Of a stretch of 64,000 bases of DNA, positions 29,801-38,764 are shown piece after piece. The stretch covers positions 122,077 through 186,076 of the forward strand of contig JAJYDE010000001.1 in the NCBI GenBank assembly GCA_021777755.1. The letters run 5' to 3'. Numbering within the stretch: the first letter of the stretch is position 1; each line of letters starts with the position of its first letter. The notes under the pieces are model-generated. The model did no database searches and was not told where the DNA came from. It saw only the letters and a program-made list of their open reading frames with translations. A program made the translations under genes and the position numbers. The DNA comes from Deltaproteobacteria bacterium (GTDB taxonomy: Bacteria; Desulfobacterota; Syntrophobacteria; Syntrophobacterales; Syntrophobacteraceae).

Positions 29801-32575
29801 CGCGCCGGGAAAGGCTGGGAGGAGGGGCGGGCGGGACACCAGTGCGTACCGGACGACGCCCGCTCCCAGGCCGGTTGCACACTGCTGCGGCAAGAGCCGA
29901 TCATCGTTGGAGACATTGCCGGCGATTCGCGTTTTTCGCCCACCGCGCTGTTGGACGGACTCCATGGCGTGAGCGCTATGACAGTCGTCATTCCCGGCGG
30001 GAGAAGGCCTTTCGGCGTGCTGAGTGTCTATAGCGATCGCCATCAGCATTTCGACAAAAACGATGCTCATTTCCTGGAGTCCGTGGGGCATGTGCTGGCG
30101 GCCAAAATCGAACAGGCCAGGGCCGAGGAGCAGCAGTCCCGATTGGCCGAGGAGCAGCGGATCCTGCTCGACAACATCCAGACTCAAGTCTGGTATCTCA
30201 CCGACGACCACACCTTCGGCGCGGTGAACAAGGCGAGCGCGGCCTTCCATGGTCTTGAGCCCGAGGAGATGGCTTTCAGGAGCATCCATGACATTTTCCC
30301 GCCAGACGTGTGCGAGTTCTGGCTCAAAGGAAACAGAGAGGTCTTCATCACGGGCCGGCCGGTGCGCGGCGAGCAATGGCTGCCCCATGTCTCGGGCGAG
30401 CGACGGTTGATCTCCATTTTGAAAGCTCCCAAACTCGGGGCCGACCATAGAGTGGAATACGTGGTCTGTTCGGCGGAGGACATCACGGAGCGCAGGTTGG
30501 CGGAAGTGGAATTGTTAAAGACCAACCGGGCGCTGGAGAAGGCGATGGCCACGGCAAACGAGATGGCCCGGGAGGCCCGTTTGGCCAATTCGGCCAAAAG
30601 CGAGTTCCTGGCGAATATGAGCCATGAGATCCGCACCCCGATGAACGGGGTGATCGGCATGACGGGGCTTTTGCTCGATACCGGGCTCACAGAGGAACAG
30701 CGGCGCTACGTGGAGATCGTCAAGTCCAGTGGTGAGGCGCTTTTGGTGCTCATAAACGATATCCTCGACTTTTCGAAGATCGAGGCCGGAAAGCTGGAGC
30801 TTGAAACACTCAATTTCGATCTGCAGAGTTTGTTGGACGACTTTGCCGAGGTGATGGCGCTCAAAGCGCAGGGCAAGGGGCTGGAGTTTTCCTGCGCCGC
30901 GGACCCGGATGTGCCGACGCTGCTCTCGGGCGACCCGGGCCGCCTGCGTCAGATCCTCACCAATCTTACGGGAAACGCCATCAAATTCACTCATCACGGC
31001 GAAGTCGCAATCAAGGTCACCGGATCGGGCGGGGATGAAGATTTGGAAAAGGGCGCGGGCGGGTCCCGCTTATTGCGGTTTTGCGTGCGCGATACGGGAA
31101 TTGGCATCCCGGAGGAAAAATTCGGCAAGCTGTTTCAGCAGTTTTCGCAGGTGGACGCTTCGACCACCCGCAATTATGGCGGTACGGGGCTGGGGCTGGC
31201 CATCTCGAAGCAACTGGCGGAGATGATGGGTGGCGAGGTGGGGGTTGAATCCGTTGAAGGCCGGGGTTCGCAGTTTTGGTTCACGGCCCGTTTCGGTTTG
31301 CAGGCGGAGGCCGGCGGCGAGCAGAAGCCGGCTTGCGCCGACCTGGCCGGGGTGCGCGTGCTGATTGTCGATGACAATGACACCAACCGGGAAATCCTGC
31401 TCGTTCGCCTTGGCTCCTGGGGCATGCGCCCGGAAGCGGTTCCCGACGGCCCCTCGGCCCTGCGGTCCCTTTACCGGGCCCTCGACGATGGGGACCCGTT
31501 CCGGCTGGCCATCGTGGACATGCAGATGCCCGGCATGGATGGTGAAAGCCTGGGACAAGCGGTTAGAGCGGACGAAAAGCTGTTGAACACCTCCCTTATC
31601 ATGCTTACCTCCCTGGGGGCGCGGGGCGACGCGAAACGTCTCGAGAAGATCGGATTTTCGGGATATGCGACCAAGCCGGTACGCCACGAGGATCTTAAGG
31701 GGGTTATCTCGCAGGCGCTTGCGGTCGGGGTGGAGCACGGGTCCAACCCCATTGTTACGCGTCATACGGCCCGCGAGACGCTCTCGGATTTGGCGAGCCG
31801 GCGGACGCGCATTCTGCTGGCCGAAGACAATCTAACCAATCAGCAGGTGGCGCTCGGCATCCTCAAAAAATTTGGCCTGAGGGCCGACGCGGTTGCCAAT
31901 GGCCGCGAGGTTCTCCACGCTCTGGAAACCATACCCTACGATCTGGTGCTGATGGATGTTCAAATGCCCGAGATGGACGGACTGGAGGCAACAACAATAA
32001 TCAGGGAGGGGGCGGGGGCTTGGCGCGAAATTCCAATAATCGCGATGACCGCCCACGCCATGCAGGGCTACCGGGATAAATGCTTGCAGGCCGGGATGAA
32101 TGACTATGTGAGCAAACCGGTCTCCCCCCATGCCCTGGCCGAGGTCTTGGAGAAATGGCTGCCGAAGGATTCGGCGGCCGTGATGCGGGAATCCGGATCA
32201 AAAAGCCCGCAGGTAAAGGAGTCTGATGCCGTGTCGTCGCCAATGATTTGGGACCGTGCCGCCATAATCGAGCGGTTGATGGGTGATGAGGAATTGGTCG
32301 GGGCCATCATCGAGGGGTTTATTGTCGATATCCCCCGGCATATGGAGGCTTTGCGTGCTCACCTGGAGGCGGGAAACGCACCGGGGGCCGAACATCAGGC
32401 GCATACCATCAAGGGCGCCGCGGCCAATGTGAGCGGAGAGGCGCTGCGGGTGGTGGCCTTGGAAATGGAGAAGGCGGCGCGGGCGGGGGATCTCGCGGGC
32501 ATGAAAGCCCTTTTGCCCGCGCTCGAGGCGGCCTTTGAAACGTTGAAGCTGACGATGAAAGGAGGTGCGGTGTGA
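26822..32575 (+). CDS. Giant multi-PAS hybrid kinase with two receivers and HPt
   Basis: 1917 residues, cytosolic. Order: about seven PAS/PAC units (about 20-930), a GAF domain (about 945-1105), another PAS (about 1115-1230), HisKA with His1268 in NMSHEIRTP, HATPase_c ([18 protein letters not shown]), receiver 1 (Asp1566 in [11 protein letters not shown]), receiver 2 (Asp1712 in [11 protein letters not shown]) and an HPt domain with His1861 in [11 protein letters not shown]. This is a complete intramolecular phosphorelay. The second PAS contains [13 protein letters not shown], a clustered-Cys insert that could bind metal or sense redox. Start ATG 26822 has GAGGAG 8 bases upstream; a TTG at 26774 is not supported. 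The output partner is not in the window. Confidence 0.93.
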   Translation: MEQGDLKSGIPAPYGEEGCLEEFKAIFENSQIGLMLFKQDGLLARANRRLADILGYDSPLEMAGMSMRDMHLSELSFGQYVERYCDPLKHGAQVHVEYQLRRKDGSPVWCSLSGRVIDSRTPPDLDRGVLWSVDELSRRKAAEKEATPQRETLNKMFESAPFVMMLVGRDGHVTNINHKGATLSGMPREESLGLLGGEVLGCLNSFSGQGCGKSPACGVCPVRSAVLRTLDTGEGVRDAEGSITLLRNSEEITLDLLISTVPIRDENCEKVLVTLNDITDRKQAEAARREREEIHKAIFRQVTEGIVLIDSRTLGFAEYNDAACLGLGYSREEFARLTLRDIQASMTREQFEVRIRSGMAEGCNRFEGRQKRKDGGFREVLNSYCAIDIRGRKYWVGFWLDISERKRMEKALRESEMLHRTILQTTSEGFWMIDNSAATLDVNPRMCAILGREREQMLGRKIFDFVDEENRAIFERHLCMRAQGKPGVYEIALSRSDGSRVPCLFSATPILDDSGGTVGSFAMIADITRLKRAEVASKEFADRMSQILDFLPDPTFAIDLDGKIIVWNKAYEQMTGVAAEEVLGKGDYEYALPFYGYRRPVLIDLAIGRDQEMPGRYAAVRREGDILLAEADVVLRGEEFRVLSCKARPLYDSNGKIMGAIESVRDITEIRKTQERLREGEERYRSVVENIQDVYFRTDSHGVITMSSPSASQIFGRSCEEIVGMHVDSLAMYPAEREKMIERLLSDGVVRDYELTLRKKDGSPVYASFTSSLIKDEQGDVVGVEGVIRDISERKRTEQALRESEFRFRTIFDCVDIGIARVSLDLHIQSANPAYCRMLGYGEQELVGKVIGEITHPENLPENLEKQAALARGEIDHYEMEKSFIHKTGNIVHGILRANLVRDSDGEPAYTIGSVLDITERKQGEEALRNALDREKRRARQQSEVAAFGQSALAGAVNLDDLFDKAAVLASKVLGTKYAAVLEHRPEERMLFMRAGKGWEEGRAGHQCVPDDARSQAGCTLLRQEPIIVGDIAGDSRFSPTALLDGLHGVSAMTVVIPGGRRPFGVLSVYSDRHQHFDKNDAHFLESVGHVLAAKIEQARAEEQQSRLAEEQRILLDNIQTQVWYLTDDHTFGAVNKASAAFHGLEPEEMAFRSIHDIFPPDVCEFWLKGNREVFITGRPVRGEQWLPHVSGERRLISILKAPKLGADHRVEYVVCSAEDITERRLAEVELLKTNRALEKAMATANEMAREARLANSAKSEFLANMSHEIRTPMNGVIGMTGLLLDTGLTEEQRRYVEIVKSSGEALLVLINDILDFSKIEAGKLELETLNFDLQSLLDDFAEVMALKAQGKGLEFSCAADPDVPTLLSGDPGRLRQILTNLTGNAIKFTHHGEVAIKVTGSGGDEDLEKGAGGSRLLRFCVRDTGIGIPEEKFGKLFQQFSQVDASTTRNYGGTGLGLAISKQLAEMMGGEVGVESVEGRGSQFWFTARFGLQAEAGGEQKPACADLAGVRVLIVDDNDTNREILLVRLGSWGMRPEAVPDGPSALRSLYRALDDGDPFRLAIVDMQMPGMDGESLGQAVRADEKLLNTSLIMLTSLGARGDAKRLEKIGFSGYATKPVRHEDLKGVISQALAVGVEHGSNPIVTRHTARETLSDLASRRTRILLAEDNLTNQQVALGILKKFGLRADAVANGREVLHALETIPYDLVLMDVQMPEMDGLEATTIIREGAGAWREIPIIAMTAHAMQGYRDKCLQAGMNDYVSKPVSPHALAEVLEKWLPKDSAAVMRESGSKSPQVKESDAVSSPMIWDRAAIIERLMGDEELVGAIIEGFIVDIPRHMEALRAHLEAGNAPGAEHQAHTIKGAAANVSGEALRVVALEMEKAARAGDLAGMKALLPALEAAFETLKLTMKGGAV

Positions 32576-32612
32576 ACATTCTTGTTGCTCGGATGAGGCG
32601 TCAATTGATAAA

Positions 32613-32673
32613 GCCGGGCCTCTTGGCGCCCGTAACCGGTCGAGGGGCGGGCCAAGAGCGCGGGGGCCCGGGC
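32613..32673. repeat. Long GC-rich inverted repeat after the giant kinase gene
   Basis: GGGCCTCTTGGC (32616-32627) is nearly the reverse complement of GCCAAGAG...GGCCC (32651-32669); CTCTTGGC/GCCAAGAG match exactly. No U tract follows. It could fold at the 3' end of the kinase mRNA or of the convergent DsrE mRNA. Confidence 0.5.
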
Positions 32674-32736
32674 AACGAAGCTCCCCGTGCCCCCTGAAAT
32701 ATTTAAAAACGTGGTTTTCTCACAATCGGGCAGGTC

Positions 32737-33057
32737 TTAGAAACACATCACTTTGTCGCAGGTATGAACTATTTCATAAAGATTTTGTTGTGTGGCGACG
32801 TCGCCGTACTCGGTATCTCCCAGTCCCCGGGAGCGCATGCAGGACCCTCAACTGTATAGGACCCCTTCGCTCAGGGTAAAAGATTTGAGGAGCTCTTCCA
32901 GCTTATATTCGGGAGAATCCACCTCGTGGTATGCCACCGCGCCGCAGTTGAGGAAAAGAAAAACATCGTCCATTTTTTCCAGGCAAAAGTTGGCAAACCG
33001 GAAGGCATTCCAGAGGATTTCAGGATCCTTGGTCGAACAGACGATTCCCACTTTCAT
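32737..33057 (-). CDS. DsrE-family selenoprotein (UGA read as selenocysteine at residue 70)
   Basis: From ATG 33057 (GGAGG 8 bases upstream) the frame gives 69 DsrE-like residues (MKVGIVCSTKDPEILWNAFR and on) ending VLYS at a TGA (32850-32848). Past this TGA the same frame stays open for 36 codons (GSCMRSRGLG, then QQNLYEIVHTCDKVMCF) to a TAA at 32739-32737. The continuation is the conserved C-terminus of the family, and the TGA falls on the first Cys of its CGTC motif, giving UGSC. An RNA hairpin begins 14 bases after the TGA (32833-32817). Total 106 residues, normal family length. DsrE proteins are small sulfur-handling proteins. MucR regulator 60 bases upstream on the same strand. Confidence 0.85.
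32817..32833 (-). promoter_or_regulatory. Candidate bacterial SECIS hairpin
   Basis: On the minus strand CTCCC (32833-32829) pairs with GGGAG (32821-32817) around the loop GGGGACT. The loop starts 20 bases after the UGA and opens with G. This fits the loose bacterial SECIS rules (apical loop about 16-37 bases downstream, G in the first two loop positions). Confidence 0.6.
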
Positions 33058-33117
33058 CTTCCCCGCCTCCTGTGAAATCCGCTACGCGATTTCGGGGCAT
33101 AAGAAACGCCAAACTCT

Positions 33118-33642
33118 TCAATTGGCCTTCTTTTTACCGGTTTTCGACCGTTTCGAAGGATCCGCCTGGACATCCTGCGACCCTTCGACCGGAGTTCCCG
33201 CAGCCTTTGCCAGTCTTCGAGCCTCCATGTACTTTCTCAGGTTTTCCGGCACTCCTCTTTTTTTTGCAGCCTTGCTTCTGGCCTTAGTCAACGATTTTGC
33301 CGCCAAGGGTGTTCCCATGCTGAACCCGTGTTTTTTCTTGTATTCTTTTGCTGACATGCCATGGGATACAAGATGGAGCTTTGTAAGCTGCTTCATTTCG
33401 GCGCCGCATTCAAGGCAGATCACCTTATCGTCCTGAATGGAGTCTTCGGGCGCAAGTGCTTTAGGCTGAGAAGACTCAATTATTAGCGGTAGATCTATTT
33501 CCCCGGATTCGACCCGGTGCAGGTCATGAAGTGTGCCGAAAACCTGACGAAGAGAAGCCGTGATCTCGGGGGCCGTCATGGTGGCCCCCGAGACCTGCAT
33601 TTGTACAATTTCCGATGCAATTTCGATTAGTTTTCTGCTCAT
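33118..33642 (-). CDS. MucR/Ros-family zinc-finger transcriptional regulator
   Basis: 174 residues. N-terminal helical domain (about 1-55), then a single zinc finger C-x2-C (VICLECGAEMKQL) followed by a His pair in LTKLHLVSHGMSAKEYKKKHGF, the MucR signature. The C-terminus is Lys/Ala-rich (SLTKARSKAAKKRGVPENLRKYM and a basic tail), consistent with DNA binding. ATG 33642 has GGAGG 7 bases upstream. It precedes the selenoprotein gene by 60 bases on the same strand, so the two may be cotranscribed. Confidence 0.88.
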   Translation of the reverse strand: MSRKLIEIASEIVQMQVSGATMTAPEITASLRQVFGTLHDLHRVESGEIDLPLIIESSQPKALAPEDSIQDDKVICLECGAEMKQLTKLHLVSHGMSAKEYKKKHGFSMGTPLAAKSLTKARSKAAKKRGVPENLRKYMEARRLAKAAGTPVEGSQDVQADPSKRSKTGKKKAN

Positions 33643-34101
33643 TGGCGTTCCTCCCCTATTAACATGATGATTGATTTTGAAATTTAGAGCCCTGAATTTT
33701 GATTGTTCGTTTGAGGAATGCAATCATTTTCGAATGAACGGCGCGCAATTAGTTATGAAAAAAAACTCTTTTCGAGACGCCAGTGTCATGTTCAGAACTG
33801 TTCGGGTCATGATCACTCAGCGTTTTAAAGGTCGAATAGCGCGTACGATTGGCATCGAGTCTCGTGCCCGGGGGGCGGATATTTAAAGGCCCCGGCCGGC
33901 TTTGCTCCCGGAGTCGTGGGCGGCGCAAGACAACCCCGGGGGACGCAGAGAAGATCAAGATGTGATCTCGGGGCGCTCGCGCCCTCCCGGGGGGGGGGGC
34001 GGGGGGCGATAAAATGTTGCTTGGATTTATGAGCGGGATGTGCTACAAGGAACCTTCATCCGTTCCATGACCGGGTTGATCGGCCCTGGTGAACGGTTTG
34101 T
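33643..34101. other. Intergenic region with a long poly-G tract
   Basis: 459 bases between mucR and tRNA-Val with no supported gene. It has eleven consecutive G at 33989-33999, then C, then six G (34001-34006). The mucR promoter should lie in the AT-rich part near 33660-33780. Confidence 0.6.
34021..34049 (+). promoter_or_regulatory. Candidate promoter of tRNA-Val
   Basis: TTGGAT (34021-34026) and TACAAG (34044-34049) with 17-base spacing, about 52 bases before the tRNA. Both boxes match only 4 of 6 consensus positions. Confidence 0.35.
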
Positions 34102-34176
34102 AGGCACGTAGCTCAGTGGGAGAGCGCTACCTTGACGCGGTAGAGGCCGACGGTTCGAAACCGTCCGTGCCTACCA
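34102..34176 (+). tRNA. tRNA-Val (anticodon GAC)
   Basis: 75 bases forming a complete cloverleaf. The acceptor AGGCACG pairs with CGTGCCT; D arm GCTC/GAGC; anticodon stem CTACC/GGTAG with loop TTGACGC, giving anticodon GAC; T arm GACGG/CCGTC with loop TTCGAAA. A genomically encoded CCA follows discriminator A. It reads valine GUC/GUU codons. It lies just upstream of thrS. Confidence 0.95.
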
Positions 34177-34295
34177 TTACGGAAGTTTTCGTAAGGTTTC
34201 GGAGGTCTTTGACGCCAACCAGTGCGAAGCATAGGGCAGGTCGCAGCCGCGCATGGGCGCGGATCGAAATAAGCAAGCATTGGATTTTCCATTCG

Positions 34296-34330
34296 AGGCA
34301 TCTTCCCGAACTGGTGGGGTGCCTTTTTTT
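34296..34330 (+). terminator. Terminator between tRNA-Val and thrS (possible attenuator)
   Basis: AGGCA...TGCCT stem (34296-34300/34320-34324), extended by further G-C and G-U pairs, with a run of T through 34330. It ends only about 30 bases before the thrS ATG. It may end the tRNA transcript or act as an attenuator in the thrS leader. Confidence 0.7.
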
Positions 34331-34361
34331 GTTGCGGATACGCATCGGGTCCGGGTGAAAA

Positions 34362-36299
34362 ATGTCTAAAGAAGTCGAAATCACTCTGCTGCCGGGTGGG
34401 GAAAAAGTGAAGGTCCCTCAAGGGGCCTTGATTTCCGAAATCCTTGGCAAGTCGGAAGCGGGCAAATCATGGGTAGCGGCAAAACTGGACGGAAAGCCGG
34501 TTGATCTGTCGGTCCAGGTCGAGCGGGACTCTTCGCTGGAAGCCATTGCCAAAGACTCCCCCGAGGCCCTCGACATTTTGAGGCACAGCGCCGCGCACAT
34601 TATGGCCCAGGCGGTAAAATCGATTTTTCCCGAAGCCTTGATCGCCATCGGGCCGTCGATCGAAAATGGTTTTTACTATGATTTCGACGTGGCGCGGCCC
34701 TTTACGCCCGAGGATTTGGCGAAGATAGAAGAGCGTATGAGGGAGATCGTTTCCCGAAAGCTTGCCTTCTCCCGCCGGGAGTTGTCTCGTGAGGAAGCCA
34801 CAGCACTTTTTGCCGGCCTTGGGGAAAAGTACAAGGTCGAGCTTCTCGAAGGATTCAGCGATCCCAGTTTTTCAATCCATCAGCAGGGCGATTTCATCGA
34901 TCTTTGCCGTGGTCCTCACATCCCGCAAACCGGTTTTCTCAAGGCTTTCAAGCTTACCAGCGCAGCCGGGGCCTACTGGCGCGGTGACGAGCGAAACCCG
35001 ATGCTTCAGCGCATCTACGGGACCGCTTTTTTCGATGTGGATTCGTTAAAGAAATATCTGGCTTTCCTGGAAGAGGCTAAAAGGCGCGATCATCGCCGGC
35101 TGGGAAAAGACCTCGATCTGTTCAGCTTTTCCGATGAAATCGGGGCCGGAATGGTTGTCTATCACCCCAAAGGGGCTCTGATTCGTCACATACTGGAAAA
35201 TTTCGAAAAGCGAGAGCATTTGCTGCGCGGCTACCAGATCGTGGTGGGCCCGACCCTTTTGAAAACCGATTTGTGGAAAAAGTCCGGCCATTTCGAACAC
35301 TACCGGGAAAACATGTATTTTACCGAAATCGACGAACAGTCCTACGGCGTAAAGCCGATGAACTGCCTGTCGCACATGCTGATCTACAAGTCCAGGATAC
35401 GAAGTTACCGGGATTTGCCGATCCGCTACTTCGAGCTGGGAACTGTGCATCGGCACGAGAAATCGGGCGTTTTGCACGGTCTGCTAAGAGTCAGGCAGTT
35501 TACTCAGGACGATGCTCATATTTTGTGCACCCCCGACCAGTTGAATGATGAAATAAAGAGTATTATTGATTTTGTCAGCGAGGTAATGGGGATTTTCGGT
35601 TTTGAATTCGAAGTTGAAATCAGCACCCGGCCTCAGAACTCCATCGGTTCGGATGCCGATTGGGAAAGGGCGACCGCCGCCCTTACCCAGGCCCTTGAAG
35701 AAAAGGGGCTCCCGTATTTTATTTGCGAAGGCGAAGGCGCCTTTTATGGTCCCAAAATCGACATAAAGCTCAAAGACGCTCTCGACCGCCGCTGGCAGTG
35801 CGCGACCATACAATGCGATTTCACCTTGCCTGAAAGATTCGACCTGAGCTATGTGGGCGCCGACGGCGCCCGCCACAGGCCGGTCATGGTGCACCGGGTG
35901 ATCCTCGGGGCGCTGGAGCGCTTCCTGGGAGTGCTGATAGAGCACTATGCGGGGGCCTTCCCGGTCTGGCTGGCGCCCGTGCAGGCGATGATAGTCACGG
36001 TTACCGACTCCCAACTCGATTTCGCCAGGGCCGTGTGCGCCGAGCTGCGGGGCCGGGGCGTTCGCGCCGAAGTCGATTCGCGAAGCGAAAAACTGGGCTT
36101 CAAGATCCGCGAAGCCCAGATGCAGAAGGTTCCCTACATGTTGGTGATCGGGGACAAGGAAGTCCAGGGCGGCGGGGTGGCGCCCAGAAAAAGAGACGGG
36201 ACGCAACTTGGCCTAATGACATCTTTGCAATTTGCCGATCTGGTTGACAGAGAGTGTCTCGAGTCGAGCAAGGGGCGTGTTGGGTTGAACATCGTTTAA
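34362..36299 (+). CDS. thrS: Threonyl-tRNA synthetase
   Basis: 645 residues, normal length. Domain order: TGS (about 1-62), editing domain starting at [13 protein letters not shown], class II catalytic core (motif 1-3 with [15 protein letters not shown] and [18 protein letters not shown]) and the anticodon-binding domain (about 545-645). The zinc Cys is in [10 protein letters not shown], where the usual Pro-Gly after Cys is Leu-Ser. It charges tRNA-Thr and edits serine. First gene of thrS-infC-rpmI-rplT-pheS-pheT. Confidence 0.97.
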   Translation: MSKEVEITLLPGGEKVKVPQGALISEILGKSEAGKSWVAAKLDGKPVDLSVQVERDSSLEAIAKDSPEALDILRHSAAHIMAQAVKSIFPEALIAIGPSIENGFYYDFDVARPFTPEDLAKIEERMREIVSRKLAFSRRELSREEATALFAGLGEKYKVELLEGFSDPSFSIHQQGDFIDLCRGPHIPQTGFLKAFKLTSAAGAYWRGDERNPMLQRIYGTAFFDVDSLKKYLAFLEEAKRRDHRRLGKDLDLFSFSDEIGAGMVVYHPKGALIRHILENFEKREHLLRGYQIVVGPTLLKTDLWKKSGHFEHYRENMYFTEIDEQSYGVKPMNCLSHMLIYKSRIRSYRDLPIRYFELGTVHRHEKSGVLHGLLRVRQFTQDDAHILCTPDQLNDEIKSIIDFVSEVMGIFGFEFEVEISTRPQNSIGSDADWERATAALTQALEEKGLPYFICEGEGAFYGPKIDIKLKDALDRRWQCATIQCDFTLPERFDLSYVGADGARHRPVMVHRVILGALERFLGVLIEHYAGAFPVWLAPVQAMIVTVTDSQLDFARAVCAELRGRGVRAEVDSRSEKLGFKIREAQMQKVPYMLVIGDKEVQGGGVAPRKRDGTQLGLMTSLQFADLVDRECLESSKGRVGLNIV

Positions 36300-36314
36300 A
36301 AAGGAGATACGACG

Positions 36315-36824
36315 CTGGAGAAACAGACCAATGTGAACGATAAGATTCGAGCGCCCGAAGTCAGGCTGATCGGCCATGACGGCGCTCAGCTTGGGATCGT
36401 CGCCATCCGAAGGGCGCTGGAGCTGGCCGCTCAGGAGCATCTCGACCTTGTCGAGGTGGCGCCCAACGCGGAGCCTCCCGTTTGCAAGATCATGGATTAC
36501 GGCAAGTTCAAATACCAGCAGAACAAAAGGTCCCAGGAGGCCAAGAAAAAGCAGACCGTGATCCAGGTAAAGGAGGTCAAGATTCGCCCCAAGACCGACG
36601 AACACGATCTGCAGGTAAAGATCCGTCACATCAAACGGTTCCTTGCCCAGAAGGATAAGGCCAAGGTGACCATTCTTTTCCGCGGCAGGGAAATCGCCTA
36701 TTCCGATCAGGGGATGAAGGTGCTGGAGCGGATACGGGATGAGTTGAAGGAAGAGATTTCGATCGAGCAGCAGCCAAAGATGGAAGGGCGCAATCTGATC
36801 ATGATTCTGGCGCCGAAATCTTGA
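36315..36824 (+). CDS. infC: Translation initiation factor IF-3 (probable CTG start)
   Basis: IF-3 binds the 30S subunit and checks the start codon. N-domain (NDKIRAPEVRLIG) and C-domain (VKIRPKTDEHDLQVK, VTILFRGRE) are complete. The frame has no ATG near its beginning. AAGGAG lies 8 bases before a CTG at 36315, which would start LEKQTNVNDK; a GTG at 36333 is the next option and has no ribosome-binding site. Non-AUG starts are well known for infC and underlie its autoregulation, so I choose CTG. It follows thrS by 15 bases. Confidence 0.92.
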   Translation: MEKQTNVNDKIRAPEVRLIGHDGAQLGIVAIRRALELAAQEHLDLVEVAPNAEPPVCKIMDYGKFKYQQNKRSQEAKKKQTVIQVKEVKIRPKTDEHDLQVKIRHIKRFLAQKDKAKVTILFRGREIAYSDQGMKVLERIRDELKEEISIEQQPKMEGRNLIMILAPKS

Positions 36825-36844
36825 AAATAAATCCACCTTAATTG

Positions 36845-36873
36845 TTGACTCTTGCTCGGGTCCCAAATAAACT
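36845..36873 (+). promoter_or_regulatory. Candidate internal promoter for rpmI-rplT-pheST
   Basis: TTGACT (36845-36850), 17 bases, TAAACT (36868-36873): 5/6 and 4/6 consensus matches. It sits 20 bases after infC and about 150 before rpmI. Confidence 0.45.
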
Positions 36874-36949
36874 ATCTGTTTTGTGTCATAACGATTTGCT
36901 GTCCTCAGCGCGGGTGCACATCCGCTTTGAAGCGATCGAAGCCAATAGA

Positions 36950-37007
36950 GCCCCGCCGCTGGCGGGGCGCGGCAGGCGGCCAGGCCGCCGGGCCGAAAAA
37001 TTTTTTT
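36950..37007 (+). promoter_or_regulatory. Structured leader before rpmI
   Basis: Two perfect GC-rich hairpins: GCCCCGCC/GGCGGGGC (36950-36957/36961-36968) and GGCGG/CCGCC (36975-36979/36985-36989). An A5T7 tract ends at 37007, followed by the GGAGG of rpmI. This resembles an autogenous L20-type leader or attenuator; no family assignment is made. Confidence 0.5.
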
Positions 37008-37024
37008 GACGGAGGAAATCCGCA

Positions 37025-37222
37025 ATGCCTAAGATCAGGAGCAATCGTGCCGCCGCCAAGCGATTCAAGGTAACCGGGACGGGAAAGATCGTCAGGGCCA
37101 AGGCGAACAAGAGCCACATCCTGACCAAGAAGAGCCGGAAAAGGAAAAGGGATTTGCGCCGGAGCACGGTTGTCGACGCCATCAACGTGGGTTCGATAAG
37201 ACGGATGCTGCCCTATTTGTAG
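37025..37222 (+). CDS. rpmI: Ribosomal protein bL35
   Basis: 65 residues, strongly basic, starting [20 protein letters not shown] and ending with the usual SIRRMLPYL. Structural protein of the 50S subunit. ATG 37025 has GGAGG upstream. Conserved order infC-rpmI-rplT. Confidence 0.97.
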   Translation: MPKIRSNRAAAKRFKVTGTGKIVRAKANKSHILTKKSRKRKRDLRRSTVVDAINVGSIRRMLPYL

Positions 37223-37332
37223 AAGGTTCGGGGATGCACCGCCTCAGAGAGGTTTTAACACCATGAGAAGTCCCCGTTGCGAGGGCGCGAAAAGGCGCCG
37301 GTTGCCGGGGTTTTTCACACCAGGAGTTTTCG

Positions 37333-37686
37333 ATGCCAAGAGTACGAAAAGCGGTCAAGTCGCGCGATAGGCGCAAGAAGGTCCTTGCGGCGGCCAAGGG
37401 CTATCGTGGGGGGCGCAAAGCCTTGATTCGCACAGCCACCGAAACGGTGGAACGCGCCCTGAAGTTTGCTTACCGCGACCGGAAGGTCAGGAAGCGCGAT
37501 TTCAGAAGCCTGTGGATCATGCGTATAAACGCGGGGGCTCGCGAGCACGATTTGAGCTATTCCAGGTTCATGAACGGCTTGAAGAAGGCCAATATCACTT
37601 TGGACAGGAAGGCTTTGGCCAATCTTGCCGCCACCAATCCCGAGGCTTTCGCCGAGCTGGCCAAAATCGCCAAAGAAGCTGCATAG
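37333..37686 (+). CDS. rplT: Ribosomal protein bL20
   Basis: 117 residues with the family N-terminus [22 protein letters not shown] and the core [29 protein letters not shown]. Early 50S assembly protein and, in several bacteria, the repressor of its own operon. ATG 37333 is preceded by CAGGAG. Confidence 0.97.
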   Translation: MPRVRKAVKSRDRRKKVLAAAKGYRGGRKALIRTATETVERALKFAYRDRKVRKRDFRSLWIMRINAGAREHDLSYSRFMNGLKKANITLDRKALANLAATNPEAFAELAKIAKEAA

Positions 37687-37689
37687 GAA

Positions 37690-38700
37690 ATGAAAGAGGC
37701 TGTTGAGAATCTTCTTGAGACGGCCTGCCGCGCACTTTCCGAACTGGGGGAGGATTCGAAGGCCCTCGATTTGGCACGGGTGCGTTTTTTGGGACGAAAG
37801 GGCGAACTGGCCCAACTCTTCAAGGAGTTGGGGAAGGTGTCCGAGCAGGAGCGCCGCGAGGCTGGCAGGCTGCTAAACGAGGCCAAGGCGAGGCTGGAGA
37901 CGCTGTTTTCCGAGGCGCTGGAAAAAAGGCGGGAACTCGATTCGGCGGGGCGTCAAGCCATAGATGTGAGTGTTCCCGGTAGGCGAGCGCCCCTTGGCCG
38001 GCTCCACCCCATTTCCCAGACCGCCGCCGAAATCTGCCGCATTTTCAACTGGCTTGGTTTCGAGACCGTCGAGGGGCCGGAAATCGAACTCGACTATTAC
38101 AATTTCGAGGCCCTCAACATTCCCAGGGATCATCCCGCCAGGGATATGCAGGATACCTTCTACATATCCGAAGACGTTGTTCTTAGAACGCACACCTCGC
38201 CGCTCCAGGTCCGCACGATGGAGAAACGAAAACCCCCCGTGCGCGTCATTGCCCCCGGAAGGACCTACCGCCGCGATTCGGACGTCACCCACACGCCGAT
38301 GTTCCATCAGGTCGAGGGCTTGATGGTGGGCAAAGAAATCTCCTTTGGAGATTTGAAAGGCATTCTCACCACCTTTGTCCACCAGATGTTTGGTAAAGGG
38401 GTTGCGCTCAGGTTTCGGCCCAGTTTTTTCCCCTTCACCGAGCCCAGCGCCGAGGTCGATATCGAGTGTGTGATGTGCCGGGGCAAAGGCTGCCGCGTTT
38501 GCAAGTCCACCGGCTGGCTCGAGATTTTGGGCTCGGGCATGGTCGATCCGGAAGTCTACAAATACGTGGACTATGATCCGGAGGAGATCACCGGCTTTGC
38601 CTTCGGCATGGGCATCGAAAGAATCGCGATGCTCAAGTTTGGCATAGACGACCTGCGGCTGTTTTTTGAAAACGATCTGCGTTTTTTGCGGCAGTTTTAG
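37690..38700 (+). CDS. pheS: Phenylalanyl-tRNA synthetase alpha subunit
   Basis: 336 residues. N-terminal coiled coil (about 1-85), then a class II core with [44 protein letters not shown] and the C-terminal [18 protein letters not shown]. It forms the alpha2beta2 enzyme with PheT, whose gene follows after 64 bases. Two Cys pairs in [16 protein letters not shown] form a zinc-finger-like insert often seen in bacterial PheS. Starts 3 bases after rplT. Confidence 0.97.
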   Translation: MKEAVENLLETACRALSELGEDSKALDLARVRFLGRKGELAQLFKELGKVSEQERREAGRLLNEAKARLETLFSEALEKRRELDSAGRQAIDVSVPGRRAPLGRLHPISQTAAEICRIFNWLGFETVEGPEIELDYYNFEALNIPRDHPARDMQDTFYISEDVVLRTHTSPLQVRTMEKRKPPVRVIAPGRTYRRDSDVTHTPMFHQVEGLMVGKEISFGDLKGILTTFVHQMFGKGVALRFRPSFFPFTEPSAEVDIECVMCRGKGCRVCKSTGWLEILGSGMVDPEVYKYVDYDPEEITGFAFGMGIERIAMLKFGIDDLRLFFENDLRFLRQF

Positions 38701-38764
38701 AGCGGGTTTCCGATAAACCTGACCAACCCCGGCGAGGAGTCCGTCCTTGCCGTCAGAGTGACCA

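Noticed and set aside
32848..33057. 69-residue truncated DsrE gene or pseudogene
   Set aside because: The frame past the TGA is intact, conserved and correctly terminated, and the TGA replaces the active Cys; selenocysteine is the better explanation.
34102..34176. Reading the tRNA as tRNA-Thr because of thrS next to it
   Set aside because: The anticodon loop TTGACGC gives GAC, which is valine.
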